NCBI RefSeq assembly: GCF_018390695.1
Contig: NZ_JAHBGF010000013.1
Span: 79,784-143,783, forward strand
Origin: Ancylobacter sonchi
GTDB taxonomy: Bacteria > Pseudomonadota > Alphaproteobacteria > Rhizobiales > Xanthobacteraceae
Direction of reading: 5' to 3'
Length of the DNA stretch: 64,000 bases
The notes below the pieces were generated by a model. That model was given only the letters and a program-made list of their open reading frames with translations. It ran no database searches and was not told the DNA's origin. This document shows, piece by piece, positions 8,391-16,745 of the stretch; within the stretch, counting starts at the first letter, position 1; each line of letters starts with the position of its first letter. The translations under genes and the position numbers were made by a program.

Positions 8391-9398
8391 ATGGATTACA
8401 CGACCTTCGGAACCACAGGGCTTCAGGTCTCGCGGATCGCGCTGGGAACGGGCAATTTCGGGACCGGTTGGGGACACGGCGCCGATCCCGACACGAGCAA
8501 GGCGATCTTTAACGCCTATGCCGAGGCCGGCGGCAACTTCATCGACACGGCGGATGTCTATCAGTTCGGCCAGTCGGAAGAGATCCTCGGCGACCTGCTT
8601 CAGGGCCGGCGCGAGGAGTTCGTGCTGGCGACGAAATTTACCAGAGGCGATGCGCCAAACGCCGGCCGTCTGGTCACCGGAAACAGCCGCAAGGCGATGG
8701 CGGCTTGCGTCGACGCCAGCCTGAAGAGGCTCAAGACGGATCGGATCGACATCTACTGGGTTCATTGGCCGGACAATGTGACGCCTGCCGAGGAGATCGT
8801 CCGCGGCTTCGAAGGCCTCGCGCGGGCCGGCAAGATCCTCTATGCGGGCCTCTCCAACTTCCCGGCGTGGCGGCTGGTGCGCGCGGTCACCCTGGCGGAG
8901 CTGACCGGTGCAGTCCCGATCGCCGCGGCACAGTTCGAGCACAGCCTCGTCCATCGCGAGCCCGAAACGGACCTGTTTCCTGCCTCGCAGGCGTTGGGCC
9001 TCGGTGTCGTCACATGGTCACCGCTGGGTGGTGGCATGCTGACCGGGAAATATAGGCAAGGCGAAAAGGGCCGCGCCGAAGGCTTCGGCGGCAAGGTGTT
9101 CCAGCCGGAAAACTCCGAGCAGCGCACGAAAATCCTCGACACGGTTCTGGCGATCGCCGGAGAGCATGGCGTCAGCGCCGACCAGGTCGCGATCGCCTGG
9201 GCCGGCAGCCACGGCGCGGTCCCAATGATCGGCCCGCGCTCCGTGACGCACCTTACCAGCAATCTCGGCGCTCTCGCCGTCGCGCTCTCGGACGAGCAGA
9301 TCGAGCGGCTCGATGCCGTCAGCAGCCTCGACCCGGCCGCTTCGAAAGGGAGGCCCGTGCCGACCGGCGCGCAAGGTGTCCGAGCTCCGGTCGCCTGA
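8391..9398 (+). CDS. Aldo/keto reductase
   Basis: 335-aa NAD(P)H-dependent TIM-barrel oxidoreductase. Family motifs are the opening TTFGTTGLQVSRIALGTGNFG, the catalytic Asp/Tyr region NFIDTADVYQFGQSEE, Lys in VLATKF, His in YWVHWPD, and the cofactor-site stretch VPMIGPRSVTHLTSNLGAL. The sequence resembles the YhdN/AKR-11/12-type general reductases rather than the AKR at 22154. The ATG follows AACGAAAGGCATCTTC. Co-oriented with MFS, thiolase, tautomerase, MDR and SDR genes with short gaps, so probably part of one catabolic operon. Confidence 0.92.
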   Translation: MDYTTFGTTGLQVSRIALGTGNFGTGWGHGADPDTSKAIFNAYAEAGGNFIDTADVYQFGQSEEILGDLLQGRREEFVLATKFTRGDAPNAGRLVTGNSRKAMAACVDASLKRLKTDRIDIYWVHWPDNVTPAEEIVRGFEGLARAGKILYAGLSNFPAWRLVRAVTLAELTGAVPIAAAQFEHSLVHREPETDLFPASQALGLGVVTWSPLGGGMLTGKYRQGEKGRAEGFGGKVFQPENSEQRTKILDTVLAIAGEHGVSADQVAIAWAGSHGAVPMIGPRSVTHLTSNLGALAVALSDEQIERLDAVSSLDPAASKGRPVPTGAQGVRAPVA

Positions 9399-9428
9399 CA
9401 GACACGAATTCCAATCGGGAGAAACCCC

Positions 9429-10613
9429 ATGAGCACCACCGATATCATCCTCGCCCATCCGATCCGCACCGCCATCGGCGCCTATAACGGAACGCTGAAG
9501 GGTGTGCCCGCCACCGAGCTCGGGGCGATCGCCGTGAAAGAGACGCTCAAGCGCGCCAGCCTGTCGGGAGAGGACATTGGCACGGTGGTCATGGGCAACG
9601 TCATCCAGGCCGGGAACCGGATGAATCCGGCAAGACAGGCGGCGCTCGGTGGCGGCCTGCCGGTGTCCGTGCCGGCGCTGACCGTCAACCGCGTCTGCGG
9701 CTCCGGCGCTCAGGCGATCCTGAGCGCCGCGCTGGAGATTGCCGCCGGAGCGAGCCATGCCGCCATCGCCGGCGGCATGGAGAACATGGACCGCGCGCCT
9801 TATCTCATGGATGGCGGGCGCTGGGGCTACCGCATGGGCCCCGCCCAGATCCTCGACAGCATGCTGACGGACGGGCTCAACGATGCCTTTTCAGGCGAGC
9901 ACTCCGGCTGGCACACCGAAGACCTCGTCACACAGCTCCAGATCACGCGCGAGGCGCAGGACGCCTTCGCGGCGCGTTCCCAGCAGCGTTTCGCTGCGGC
10001 ACGCGACGCCGGAAAATTCTCGGACGAGATCGTGCCGGTCGAGATCAAGGGCCGCAAGGGAACCGAGATCTTCGACACCGACGAAGCGCCGCGCCCCGAT
10101 ACGACGGCGGAGACGCTCGCCAGGCTGAAGCCCGCCTTCCGCAAGGACGGGACGATCACCGCCGGTAACGCGCCCGGCCTGAACAGCGCCGCCGCTGCGA
10201 TGATCGTCGCCGAGCGCGGCTTCGCCGAGACCAAGGGCATCGAACCGTTCGCGCGACTGGCCGGCTTCGGGGTCGCCGCCGTCGAGCCGGGTCTGTTCGG
10301 CCTCGGACCCGTTCCCGCCGTGCGCAAGGCGCTCGACCGCGCCGGCTGGACGCTCGGCGACATCGAGCGGATCGAGATCAACGAGGCCTTCGCGGCCGTG
10401 CCTCTGGCGATCATCAAGGAACTCGGGTTGCCTGAGGACATCGTCAATGCCGAAGGCGGCGCCGTTGCTCATGGCCATCCCATCGGCGCGACCGGCGCGA
10501 TCCTGACCACGCGTCTCCTTTACTCCATGAAGCGTGACGGTCTGTCGAAGGGCATCGTCACGCTGTGCATCGGCGGCGGACAGGGCATCGCGCTCGCGCT
10601 CGAGGCGCTCTGA
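9429..10613 (+). CDS. Acetyl-CoA C-acetyltransferase (thiolase)
   Basis: 394-aa thiolase that either cleaves 3-ketoacyl-CoA with CoA or condenses two acyl-CoAs. The nucleophilic Cys90 lies in NRVCGSGAQAI; the His350 of GHPIGATGA and Cys380 of CIGGGQG complete the active site, and NEAFA is present. Length is normal. A Shine-Dalgarno GGGAG precedes the ATG by about 8 bases. Its presence next to reductases, a hydratase and tautomerases suggests the final carbon-carbon cleavage step of a degradative pathway; a role in polyhydroxybutyrate synthesis is possible but no phaB/phaC neighbour is seen. Confidence 0.94.
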   Translation: MSTTDIILAHPIRTAIGAYNGTLKGVPATELGAIAVKETLKRASLSGEDIGTVVMGNVIQAGNRMNPARQAALGGGLPVSVPALTVNRVCGSGAQAILSAALEIAAGASHAAIAGGMENMDRAPYLMDGGRWGYRMGPAQILDSMLTDGLNDAFSGEHSGWHTEDLVTQLQITREAQDAFAARSQQRFAAARDAGKFSDEIVPVEIKGRKGTEIFDTDEAPRPDTTAETLARLKPAFRKDGTITAGNAPGLNSAAAAMIVAERGFAETKGIEPFARLAGFGVAAVEPGLFGLGPVPAVRKALDRAGWTLGDIERIEINEAFAAVPLAIIKELGLPEDIVNAEGGAVAHGHPIGATGAILTTRLLYSMKRDGLSKGIVTLCIGGGQGIALALEAL

Positions 10614-10635
10614 TCCCGCGGCGAAAGGACCAGCC

Positions 10636-11040
10636 ATGCCGGTTTTCAACGCCCATATTCCCGCAGGCCGCTTCTCGCGTGAGCAAAAGCGTGCGCTTGC
10701 CGACGCGCTCAACCAGTCCCTCGTCCAGGGCCTCGGAATCCCGGAGGACGACCGCTTCGTCATCCTGAGCGAGCACGGCCCCGACGAACTGTTCATCCAC
10801 CCGACATTCTTCGGCATGGAGCGCGATCCGGCCAATGCGATGATCGTCACCGTCATGGTTGGCGCTCATCGTCCCCTGGACGACAAGCGCAATCTGCTGG
10901 CCGCCATCAACCGCCTTGTCGTCGAAGCCGTCGACATTTCGCCGGACGTTATCTTCATCACGCTCATCCCGATCCCGAACGAGAACTTTTCATTCGGCCG
11001 GGGTGAGCTTCAGTCGGCGGACGCCGCACCGCGCTGGTAG
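10636..11040 (+). CDS. Tautomerase-family protein
   Basis: 134-aa protein starting MPVFNAHIPAGRFSREQKRALADAL, with Pro2 positioned as the catalytic N-terminal proline of 4-oxalocrotonate tautomerase-like enzymes, and the conserved-looking block GIPEDDRFVILSEHGPDELFIHPTF. The family catalyses keto-enol tautomerisation, dehalogenation or hydration of unsaturated acids. The ATG is 22 bp after the thiolase stop, preceded by GCGAAAGGAC. It is a second, clearly different tautomerase-like protein in the island (compare 4783-5109). Confidence 0.85.
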   Translation: MPVFNAHIPAGRFSREQKRALADALNQSLVQGLGIPEDDRFVILSEHGPDELFIHPTFFGMERDPANAMIVTVMVGAHRPLDDKRNLLAAINRLVVEAVDISPDVIFITLIPIPNENFSFGRGELQSADAAPRW

Positions 11041-11116
11041 GCCGCCGAGCCGATACAATTCGCCAGGGACCGGTGCTGAGCCCGCCTTTGCCCGGCGGAT
11101 AAGGGAGTTAGACCGC

Positions 11117-12154
11117 ATGACGACACCACCCTATCTCAATCGCCAGGTGCTCCTGGCTTCCAGGCCGGAGGGCGCGCCCACGCTTGAGAACTTCCGCTTC
11201 GAGGACCGGCCGGCGTCTGATCCGGCCGAAGGCGAAGTGCTGCTGAAGACCCTCTATCTCTCGCTCGACCCGTATATGCGCGGCCGAATGAGCGCCGCAA
11301 AGTCCTATGCCAAACCGGTCGAAGTCGGGGACGTGATGGAGGGCGGCACGGTCGCGCAGGTGCTTCTGTCCCGCCATCCTGGCTTTGCGGCCGGGGATAT
11401 TGTCCTCTCCTATTCCGGCTGGCAGAGCTTCTCGGTCTCCGACGGCAGCGGCCTGCGGAAGCTCAACCCCACACAAGCGCCCATTACCACCGCGCTGGGC
11501 GTTCTCGGCATGCCCGGATTCACCGCCTATTCCGGCCTGCTCACGATCGGGCAGCCCAAGCCCGGCGAGACCGTCGTCGTCGCGGCGGCCAGCGGCCCGG
11601 TCGGCTCGCTGGTCGGGCAGATCGCGCGGATCAAGGGGGCGCGGGCCGTGGGCATCGCCGGCGGGGCGGACAAATGCGCCTTCGTGCGCGACGAGCTCGG
11701 CTTCGACGCCGTGATCGATCATCGCTCTGCGGACTTCGCCACGGAACTCGCTTCCGCCTGTCCCGACGGCATCGATGTCTATTTCGAGAATGTCGGCGGA
11801 AAGGTCTGGGATGGGGTCTTTCCGCTCCTAAACGACTTCGCCCGCATTCCGGTCTGCGGCCTCATCGCTCAGTACAACCATGCCGGAGAGAGCTTTCCCG
11901 GCCCCGACCGCCTGCCCGGGCTGATGCGCGCGATCCTGAGCAAGAGCCTCCTTCTGCGGGGCTTCATCCAGCGCGAGTTCGTCTGCCAGTATCCGGATTT
12001 CCTGCGCGACGTCTCCGCCTGGATCGCATCGGGTGAGGTTCGCTACCGGGAAGACGTTGTCGACGGCCTCGACAACGCCCCGTCAGCCTTCATCGGCCTG
12101 CTCGACGGCCAAAACTTCGGGAAGCTCATCGTCCGGGTTGGTGACGCCGAATGA
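11117..12154 (+). CDS. Zinc-free NADP-dependent MDR reductase (YncB/leukotriene B4 dehydrogenase type)
   Basis: 345-aa medium-chain dehydrogenase/reductase. LYLSLDPYMRGRMS near residue 50 and the nucleotide-binding GETVVVAAASGPVGSLVGQIARIKG are characteristic of the prostaglandin reductase/YncB branch, which reduces the C=C bond of enones with NADPH. No zinc ligands are visible. A strong AAGGGAG at 11101-11107 precedes the ATG. Sits between the tautomerase and the SDR; together with the old yellow enzyme at 16746 it gives the island several independent enone reductases. Confidence 0.9.
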   Translation: MTTPPYLNRQVLLASRPEGAPTLENFRFEDRPASDPAEGEVLLKTLYLSLDPYMRGRMSAAKSYAKPVEVGDVMEGGTVAQVLLSRHPGFAAGDIVLSYSGWQSFSVSDGSGLRKLNPTQAPITTALGVLGMPGFTAYSGLLTIGQPKPGETVVVAAASGPVGSLVGQIARIKGARAVGIAGGADKCAFVRDELGFDAVIDHRSADFATELASACPDGIDVYFENVGGKVWDGVFPLLNDFARIPVCGLIAQYNHAGESFPGPDRLPGLMRAILSKSLLLRGFIQREFVCQYPDFLRDVSAWIASGEVRYREDVVDGLDNAPSAFIGLLDGQNFGKLIVRVGDAE

Positions 12155-12206
12155 CGGCCGCCAAAGCCGCATTGCGGTCTGCCCTCGGGTGAAGAAGGAA
12201 AGCGAG

Positions 12207-12989
12207 ATGATATCCAGTTCGGAACCAGGGGATGCGGCAATTCGCGGAAGCATCCTGATTGCCGGTGTCGGGTCCGTCCAAGGCCTTGGGGCGGCCATCG
12301 CGCGCCGGTTTGGCAGGGAGGGCTATCCTGTCGTGCTCGCCGGACGCAATGCCGAGAAGCTGGAAGCGACCCGATCCCGGTTGGACGCCGATGGCATCAC
12401 CGTCCGCGCGACATCAGGCGATGTGGCGAACCAGGAAGATGTGAAGCGCTTCGTCGCCGCCGCCGAGGAGCAGGCGCCGCTCGCGGTCGCCGTCCACAAC
12501 GCCGGCAGCAATCGCCCCGCGCCGTTCCTCGAGTTGGCGCAGGAGGAATTCGAGGCGCATTGGCGCGAACATGCGCTGGGAGCATACCATCTGGCGCGCG
12601 CAGCCTTGCCCGCGCTCCTCGCCCGCCAGAACCGCGATCAACCCTTCAACCATGGGCCGAGCCTCATCTTCACGGGTGCGAGCGGCAGCCTCCGGGGCAA
12701 GGCGAATTACGCGCCGTTCAGCGCCGCGAAGGGCGCGCTTCGCAACCTCTCCCAGTCCCTTGCGCGCGAATTTGGCCCTTGGGGGGTGCATGTCGCGCAT
12801 GTGGTGATCGACGGGGGAATCGCCGGCGAGCGCCTGCTGTCGAAGCGCCCGGAATTGCAGGACAGGCGTGGCCCGGATGGTCTTCTGAACATCGACGCGA
12901 TCGCCGACGCCTACTGGACCCTGCACCATCAGCATCGCAGCGCCTGGACGCAGGAGCTGGATTTACGGCCGTGGTCGGAGAGCTTCTGA
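12207..12989 (+). CDS. Short-chain dehydrogenase/reductase with Phe at the usual Tyr position
   Basis: 260-aa Rossmann-fold protein. The cofactor region reads ILIAGVGSVQGLGAAIARRFG and VVLAGRNAEKLE, and HNAGSN matches the NNAG motif. In the active-site segment the Ser lies in IFTGASGS, but the residue four before Lys is Phe (PFSAAKGAL) instead of the canonical Tyr. SDRs with FxxxK and ending in HVVIDGGI are a known side branch of the superfamily, so this may be a family trait; catalysis by the standard Ser-Tyr-Lys route is then doubtful. The start is chosen after GAAGAAGGAAAGCGAG. Last gene of the MarR-linked operon. Confidence 0.87.
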   Translation: MISSSEPGDAAIRGSILIAGVGSVQGLGAAIARRFGREGYPVVLAGRNAEKLEATRSRLDADGITVRATSGDVANQEDVKRFVAAAEEQAPLAVAVHNAGSNRPAPFLELAQEEFEAHWREHALGAYHLARAALPALLARQNRDQPFNHGPSLIFTGASGSLRGKANYAPFSAAKGALRNLSQSLAREFGPWGVHVAHVVIDGGIAGERLLSKRPELQDRRGPDGLLNIDAIADAYWTLHHQHRSAWTQELDLRPWSESF

Positions 12990-13072
12990 TCCCTGACCCA
13001 TGGGCTGGATGGCTTACGTGATCAGATATGGAAGCTGACGACTCGGCGACACCGCAGCGAACATGCGGCTGG

Positions 13073-13528
13073 TTACTCAGCAGGTCGCATCCGAAGCACG
13101 ACAAGGTTGCCGACTGAAATCTGCACTGGATCGTTATTCTGGTTCAGCGTTGTGGTCCGGACCTTGATCATGCCCTGATCCGGTTTCGACTTCGACGGTC
13201 GAACTTCAAGGATTTCGGCTTCGATCCGCAGTTCATCATCTGGCCGGACAGCGCGCGGCCACCGCAGTTCGTCGAATCCGGCGCCGATAATCCCGCCGGC
13301 AGGCTTCAATTCGCTCTCCACCAGCAAGCGCATGGTGATTGCGGCAGTGTGCCAGCCGCTGGCCGCCAGTCCACGGAAGAAACTGCTCTGCGCCGCTGTG
13401 CTGTCGAGATGGAACGGCTGGGGGTCGAACGCGCCGGCGAACTGCTTGATCTCACTCTCCTCGATCCGCACTGGTCCGGCCGTGAAGGTCTGACCCACTG
13501 CAAAGTCCTCCAGATAGCGCAGGGACAT
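13073..13528 (-). CDS. MaoC-family (R)-specific enoyl-CoA hydratase-like protein
   Basis: 151-aa single hot-dog domain protein. The hydratase-2 motif is visible in IKQFAGAFDPQPFHLDSTAAQSSFFRGLAASGWHT, with Asp and His positioned as the catalytic pair. Such proteins hydrate trans-2-enoyl-CoA to (R)-3-hydroxyacyl-CoA. It is the last gene of the TetR-linked minus-strand operon, separated from the alpha/beta hydrolase by 204 bp that hold a MATE transporter remnant, and converges with the SDR at 12989. With the thiolase it supports a CoA-dependent degradation route. Confidence 0.88.
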   Translation of the reverse strand: MSLRYLEDFAVGQTFTAGPVRIEESEIKQFAGAFDPQPFHLDSTAAQSSFFRGLAASGWHTAAITMRLLVESELKPAGGIIGAGFDELRWPRAVRPDDELRIEAEILEVRPSKSKPDQGMIKVRTTTLNQNNDPVQISVGNLVVLRMRPAE

Positions 13529-13551
13529 CGCCGCTTTCCTCTTCCGTTTAC

Positions 13552-13690
13552 GTCGTCATGGGGTCGATCAGGAGATAGGTGACGTCGGCTCCGGCCCGCA
13601 GCAGCCAGCGGCCCGGCGCCCTGGGATGTGAAATAGAGGGCAAAACCCATGGCGAAGAAGCCGTAAACGGCCGGTCCGGCCGAGCGTCAT
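13552..13690 (-). pseudogene. Remnant of a MATE-family efflux transporter
   Basis: On the minus strand one frame reads AGPAVYGFFAMGFALYFTSQ followed by GAG, which resembles the GPxYGFFxxGxALYFxSQGAG helix of NorM/DinF-type multidrug and toxin extruders. The frame then breaks; a neighbouring frame continues with hydrophobic residues (VTYLLIDPM). Only about 45 codons remain. It lies between the hydrolase and MaoC genes, suggesting that a larger ancestral gene was deleted from this operon. Identification rests on a single motif. Confidence 0.5.
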
Positions 13691-13732
13691 ATCGTTCATC
13701 ATGTGTATCCCTGTTGGATCGAGCCTCACCTG

Positions 13733-14584
13733 TCAGGCAGCCAGGAAGACCTTTGCCTTCGTCAGGAAGGCCTCGTTGTACTGGAAGATGCCGCCATGCC
13801 CGGCGTCGGGGTAAAGGACGAGCTCGGCTCCGGGGATGCGGCGCGCCAGGTCCGACGAGTTCTCGCTCGGCACCATGATGTCATGATCGCCGTTCGCCAC
13901 GAGGACGGGCGTGCGGATGGACTCCAGCGGCTGCGACGCCTGTTGGCCCCAGGCCTTGATCGCCTTCAACTGGCGCAGGAAGGCTGTTAGCGAAACCGCC
14001 TTGTCACGATCCCTCGTCCGCTCCTTCAATCGAGCAAGGAATTCAGAGGCGGCATGTCTGCCTGCCGCGCTTGATGTGAAGAAGAGATAGAATTTGGGAT
14101 CGCGGAAGGTGAGCAGGCCTTTGATGATGAGCGGCCACGATACGGCGCCCACCCGTTCGATCCCGGTCCCACCTGCCGGACCCGTGCCGGCAAGGATGGC
14201 ACGACGGACGAGATCGGGCGCTTCGAACAGGATCTGCTGCGCGACGAAGCCGCCAAGCGAAAAGCCAATCAGGTCGACCGATGTCAGTCCCAGCGCGCGG
14301 ATCGTTGCGATCGTGTCGTTCGCCATCTCGGCCACGCTGAGCGGCGCCGTGCCGCCGGATGTGCCGATGCCGCGATAGTCGAGTGCATAGACAGGCCGAT
14401 CGGCCGCCAGACCCTCGACGATGGGGGGATCGAAATTGTCGAGGTTCGCGCCCCAGTGATTGAGCAACACCACCGGTACGCCGGCGTCAGGCCCGGGACG
14501 ACGATAGGCGAAGCGCGTGCCGGCAGCCTCAACGTGACGGGTGGGCGTCGTCTTCCAGTCTGCGCTGCGGGTGTAAGTGGCCAT
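13733..14584 (-). CDS. Alpha/beta hydrolase
   Basis: 283-aa alpha/beta-fold hydrolase. The nucleophile elbow is GFSLGG in SVDLIGFSLGGFVAQQ; the oxyanion region is VVLLNHWGANLDNFDP; the acid is likely in VANGDHDIMVPSEN and the catalytic His in YPDAGHGGIFQ. The family covers esterases, C-C hydrolases, dienelactone hydrolases and haloperoxidases; nothing here decides among them. The start chosen is the ATG at 14584, which has GAGGA about 9 bases upstream; an earlier in-frame start would add 11 unlikely residues. In the TetR-linked operon. Confidence 0.9.
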   Translation of the reverse strand: MATYTRSADWKTTPTRHVEAAGTRFAYRRPGPDAGVPVVLLNHWGANLDNFDPPIVEGLAADRPVYALDYRGIGTSGGTAPLSVAEMANDTIATIRALGLTSVDLIGFSLGGFVAQQILFEAPDLVRRAILAGTGPAGGTGIERVGAVSWPLIIKGLLTFRDPKFYLFFTSSAAGRHAASEFLARLKERTRDRDKAVSLTAFLRQLKAIKAWGQQASQPLESIRTPVLVANGDHDIMVPSENSSDLARRIPGAELVLYPDAGHGGIFQYNEAFLTKAKVFLAA

Positions 14585-14613
14585 GATCGAAGTCCTCGTT
14601 TCGGGATATCGCG

Positions 14614-15615
14614 TCACCTCTGTGTGACGACGACCTTCCCCTTGGCGCGACCGGTGTCGATGTAGGCGAACGCGTCGTTCAGCTTCTCGAACGGGAATGT
14701 GCGATCCATGACCGGACGGATCGTGCCGTCTTCGATCAGCTTCGTGATCCGCTCGAGCTGTCTCCCGTCAGCGCGCATGAAGAGGAAGGAATAGCCGACA
14801 CCCGCGCGCTTCGCCTTGCGCCGGATATCCGCGCTCAAGAGGCGTACCACAAACCGAAGCACCACATTCAAGCCCTGGGCGCGCGCGAAGGCGGGATCGG
14901 GCGGACCGGAGATGGAGATCAGCTTGCCGCCAGTCTTCAGGACCTTCAGCGATTTTTCCAGCGTGGCCGCGTCCAGACTATTGAGGACGACGTCGTAGCC
15001 TGACAGCTCTTCCTCGAATTTCTGGCTGCGATAGTCGATGACGACATCCGCCCCCAGTTCTTTCACCATCGCGGCATTGGCGGCGCTCGCCGTCGTCGCG
15101 ACGGTCGCGCCGAGATGCTTGGCGAGCTGGATGGCGAAGGTGCCGACCCCGCCCGATCCGGCATGGATCAGGACCTTCTGTCCCGGCTTGATCTGCGCGC
15201 GCTCGATCAGCACTTGCCAGGCGGTCAGTCCGACCAGCGGGATCGATGCGGCCTCCGCCATCGACAGATTGGCAGGCTTGAGCGCGAGATCGGCTTCCTT
15301 GACGGCGATGCGTTCGGCGAAGGTGCCGATCTGTCCGTCGCGCGGTCGCGCATAGACGGCATCGCCCGGCTTGAAGCGCCGCACATTTGCGCCGACCTTG
15401 ACGACGGTCCCGGCCAGATCATGGCCGAGCACGAGCGGCGGCTTGTAGGGCAGGATCGGCTTGAACGCGCCGTCCCTGATCTTGGAATCGAGCTGGTTGA
15501 GTCCGGCGGCCTCGACCTCGACCAGCACGTCGTCGGGACCGGGCACGGGTTCGGGCATGTCGCCGAGACGCAGCGCCTGTTTCTTGCTGTAGCGGTCGAG
15601 GATGAAGGCCTTCAT
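14614..15615 (-). CDS. NADP-dependent MDR oxidoreductase (quinone oxidoreductase-like)
   Basis: 333-aa zinc-free medium-chain reductase. Visible are EAAGLNQLDSKIRDG, LGHDLAGTVVKVGANVRRFKPGDAVYA and the nucleotide-binding KVLIHAGSGGVGTFAIQLAKHLGA. Such enzymes reduce quinones or alpha,beta-unsaturated carbonyls with NADPH. The C-terminal FPFEKLNDAFAYIDTGRAKGKVVV is typical. It is 29 bp upstream of the hydrolase and 39 bp downstream of the YhdH/AcuI-type gene on the same strand, so all belong to the TetR-linked operon. Confidence 0.92.
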   Translation of the reverse strand: MKAFILDRYSKKQALRLGDMPEPVPGPDDVLVEVEAAGLNQLDSKIRDGAFKPILPYKPPLVLGHDLAGTVVKVGANVRRFKPGDAVYARPRDGQIGTFAERIAVKEADLALKPANLSMAEAASIPLVGLTAWQVLIERAQIKPGQKVLIHAGSGGVGTFAIQLAKHLGATVATTASAANAAMVKELGADVVIDYRSQKFEEELSGYDVVLNSLDAATLEKSLKVLKTGGKLISISGPPDPAFARAQGLNVVLRFVVRLLSADIRRKAKRAGVGYSFLFMRADGRQLERITKLIEDGTIRPVMDRTFPFEKLNDAFAYIDTGRAKGKVVVTQR

Positions 15616-15654
15616 GCTGTCTCTCTCATCGGTTCGAGAATCCTCACGGAATCC

Positions 15655-16641
15655 TCAGGCGTTGACGTCGACGACGGTGCGCCCCCGGATCTGGCCCGCA
15701 AGGACGCGTCTCGCGATATCGGGCACGTCGGCGAGGCCGACCACCGTCGTCGTGCGGGCGAGCTTGTTGAGATCGAGATCACGGGCCAGGCGCGACCACG
15801 CCTCGATGCGGACATCCTGCGGCGCGTTGACGGAATCGATGCCGGCAAGCGTGACATTGCGCAGGATGAAGGGCAGGACGGTCGCGGGAAGATCGAGGCC
15901 CTGGGCCAGACCGCACGCCGTCACGACGCCCCGATATCGGGTCTGGGCCAGCACATTCGCCAGCGTATGGCTACCCACGGAGTCCACCGCACCGGCCCAG
16001 CGTTCGCCCGCGATCGGCTTTCCCGGCTCCGAAAGCGTGCGGCGATCGATGATGTCGGCCGCACCGAGGTCACGCAGATAGTCAGCTTCTTCGAGACGGC
16101 CGGTCGAGGCGGCCACGCGGTAGCCAAGACCGGAGAGGAGCGCGATCGCAATCGAACCGACCCCGCCATTGGCACCCGTGACGATGATATCGCCGCGATC
16201 GGGCGTGATGCCGCCATGTTCGAGGGCCAGTACGCACAGCATGGCTGTGTAACCGGCCGTGCCGATTGCCATGACGTCCTTTGTAGAAAAGGGCGCCGGG
16301 ATCTTGACCAGCCAGTCCCCGCTCAGCCGCGCCTTCTGAGCATAGCCGCCGTGGTGGGTCTGGCTGAGGCCCCAACTATTCGCGACGACCTTGTCACCCA
16401 CCGCGATGCCTGGATGGGACGAGGCTTCCACCGTACCGGCCAGATCGATGCCCGGGATCAGCGGAAACTGCTTGACGACGTCGATCCGGCCGCTCAGCGC
16501 GCCCGCGTCCTTGTAGTTCACGGTCGAATAATCGACCCTGACCGTGACATCGCCTGGCATCAGATCGGCGTCGTCGAAGTCGGTCACCTTCGTCGAGAGC
16601 GCTTCATTCTCTCGCGTGGCTACAAGTGCTCTGAAAGTCAT
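15655..16641 (-). CDS. YhdH/YhfP-type MDR reductase (acrylyl-CoA reductase-like)
   Basis: 328-aa member of the AcuI/YhdH branch of MDR. The opening MTFRALVATRENEALSTKV, DYSTVNYKDAGALSG, FPLIPGIDLAGTV, GWGL-like NSWGLSQTHHGGYAQKA and VVTGANGGVGSIAIALL-type nucleotide-binding stretches are as in acrylyl-CoA reductase. Known members reduce acryloyl-CoA to propionyl-CoA with NADPH, detoxifying a reactive enone. The ATG at 16641 follows an AAAGGAGGATAGC ribosome-binding region; the longer frame adds 13 residues upstream and is not preferred. Second reductase gene of the TetR-linked operon. Confidence 0.9.
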   Translation of the reverse strand: MTFRALVATRENEALSTKVTDFDDADLMPGDVTVRVDYSTVNYKDAGALSGRIDVVKQFPLIPGIDLAGTVEASSHPGIAVGDKVVANSWGLSQTHHGGYAQKARLSGDWLVKIPAPFSTKDVMAIGTAGYTAMLCVLALEHGGITPDRGDIIVTGANGGVGSIAIALLSGLGYRVAASTGRLEEADYLRDLGAADIIDRRTLSEPGKPIAGERWAGAVDSVGSHTLANVLAQTRYRGVVTACGLAQGLDLPATVLPFILRNVTLAGIDSVNAPQDVRIEAWSRLARDLDLNKLARTTTVVGLADVPDIARRVLAGQIRGRTVVDVNA

Positions 16642-16745
16642 TGCGCTATCCTCCTTTGGGTTGCCGATCACCGCGCACATGCGGATGCGGAAGGCATGGA
16701 TCGGGTTGATGGGTTTGACGACCGCCTGTTCGGCCGATGGTCGCG

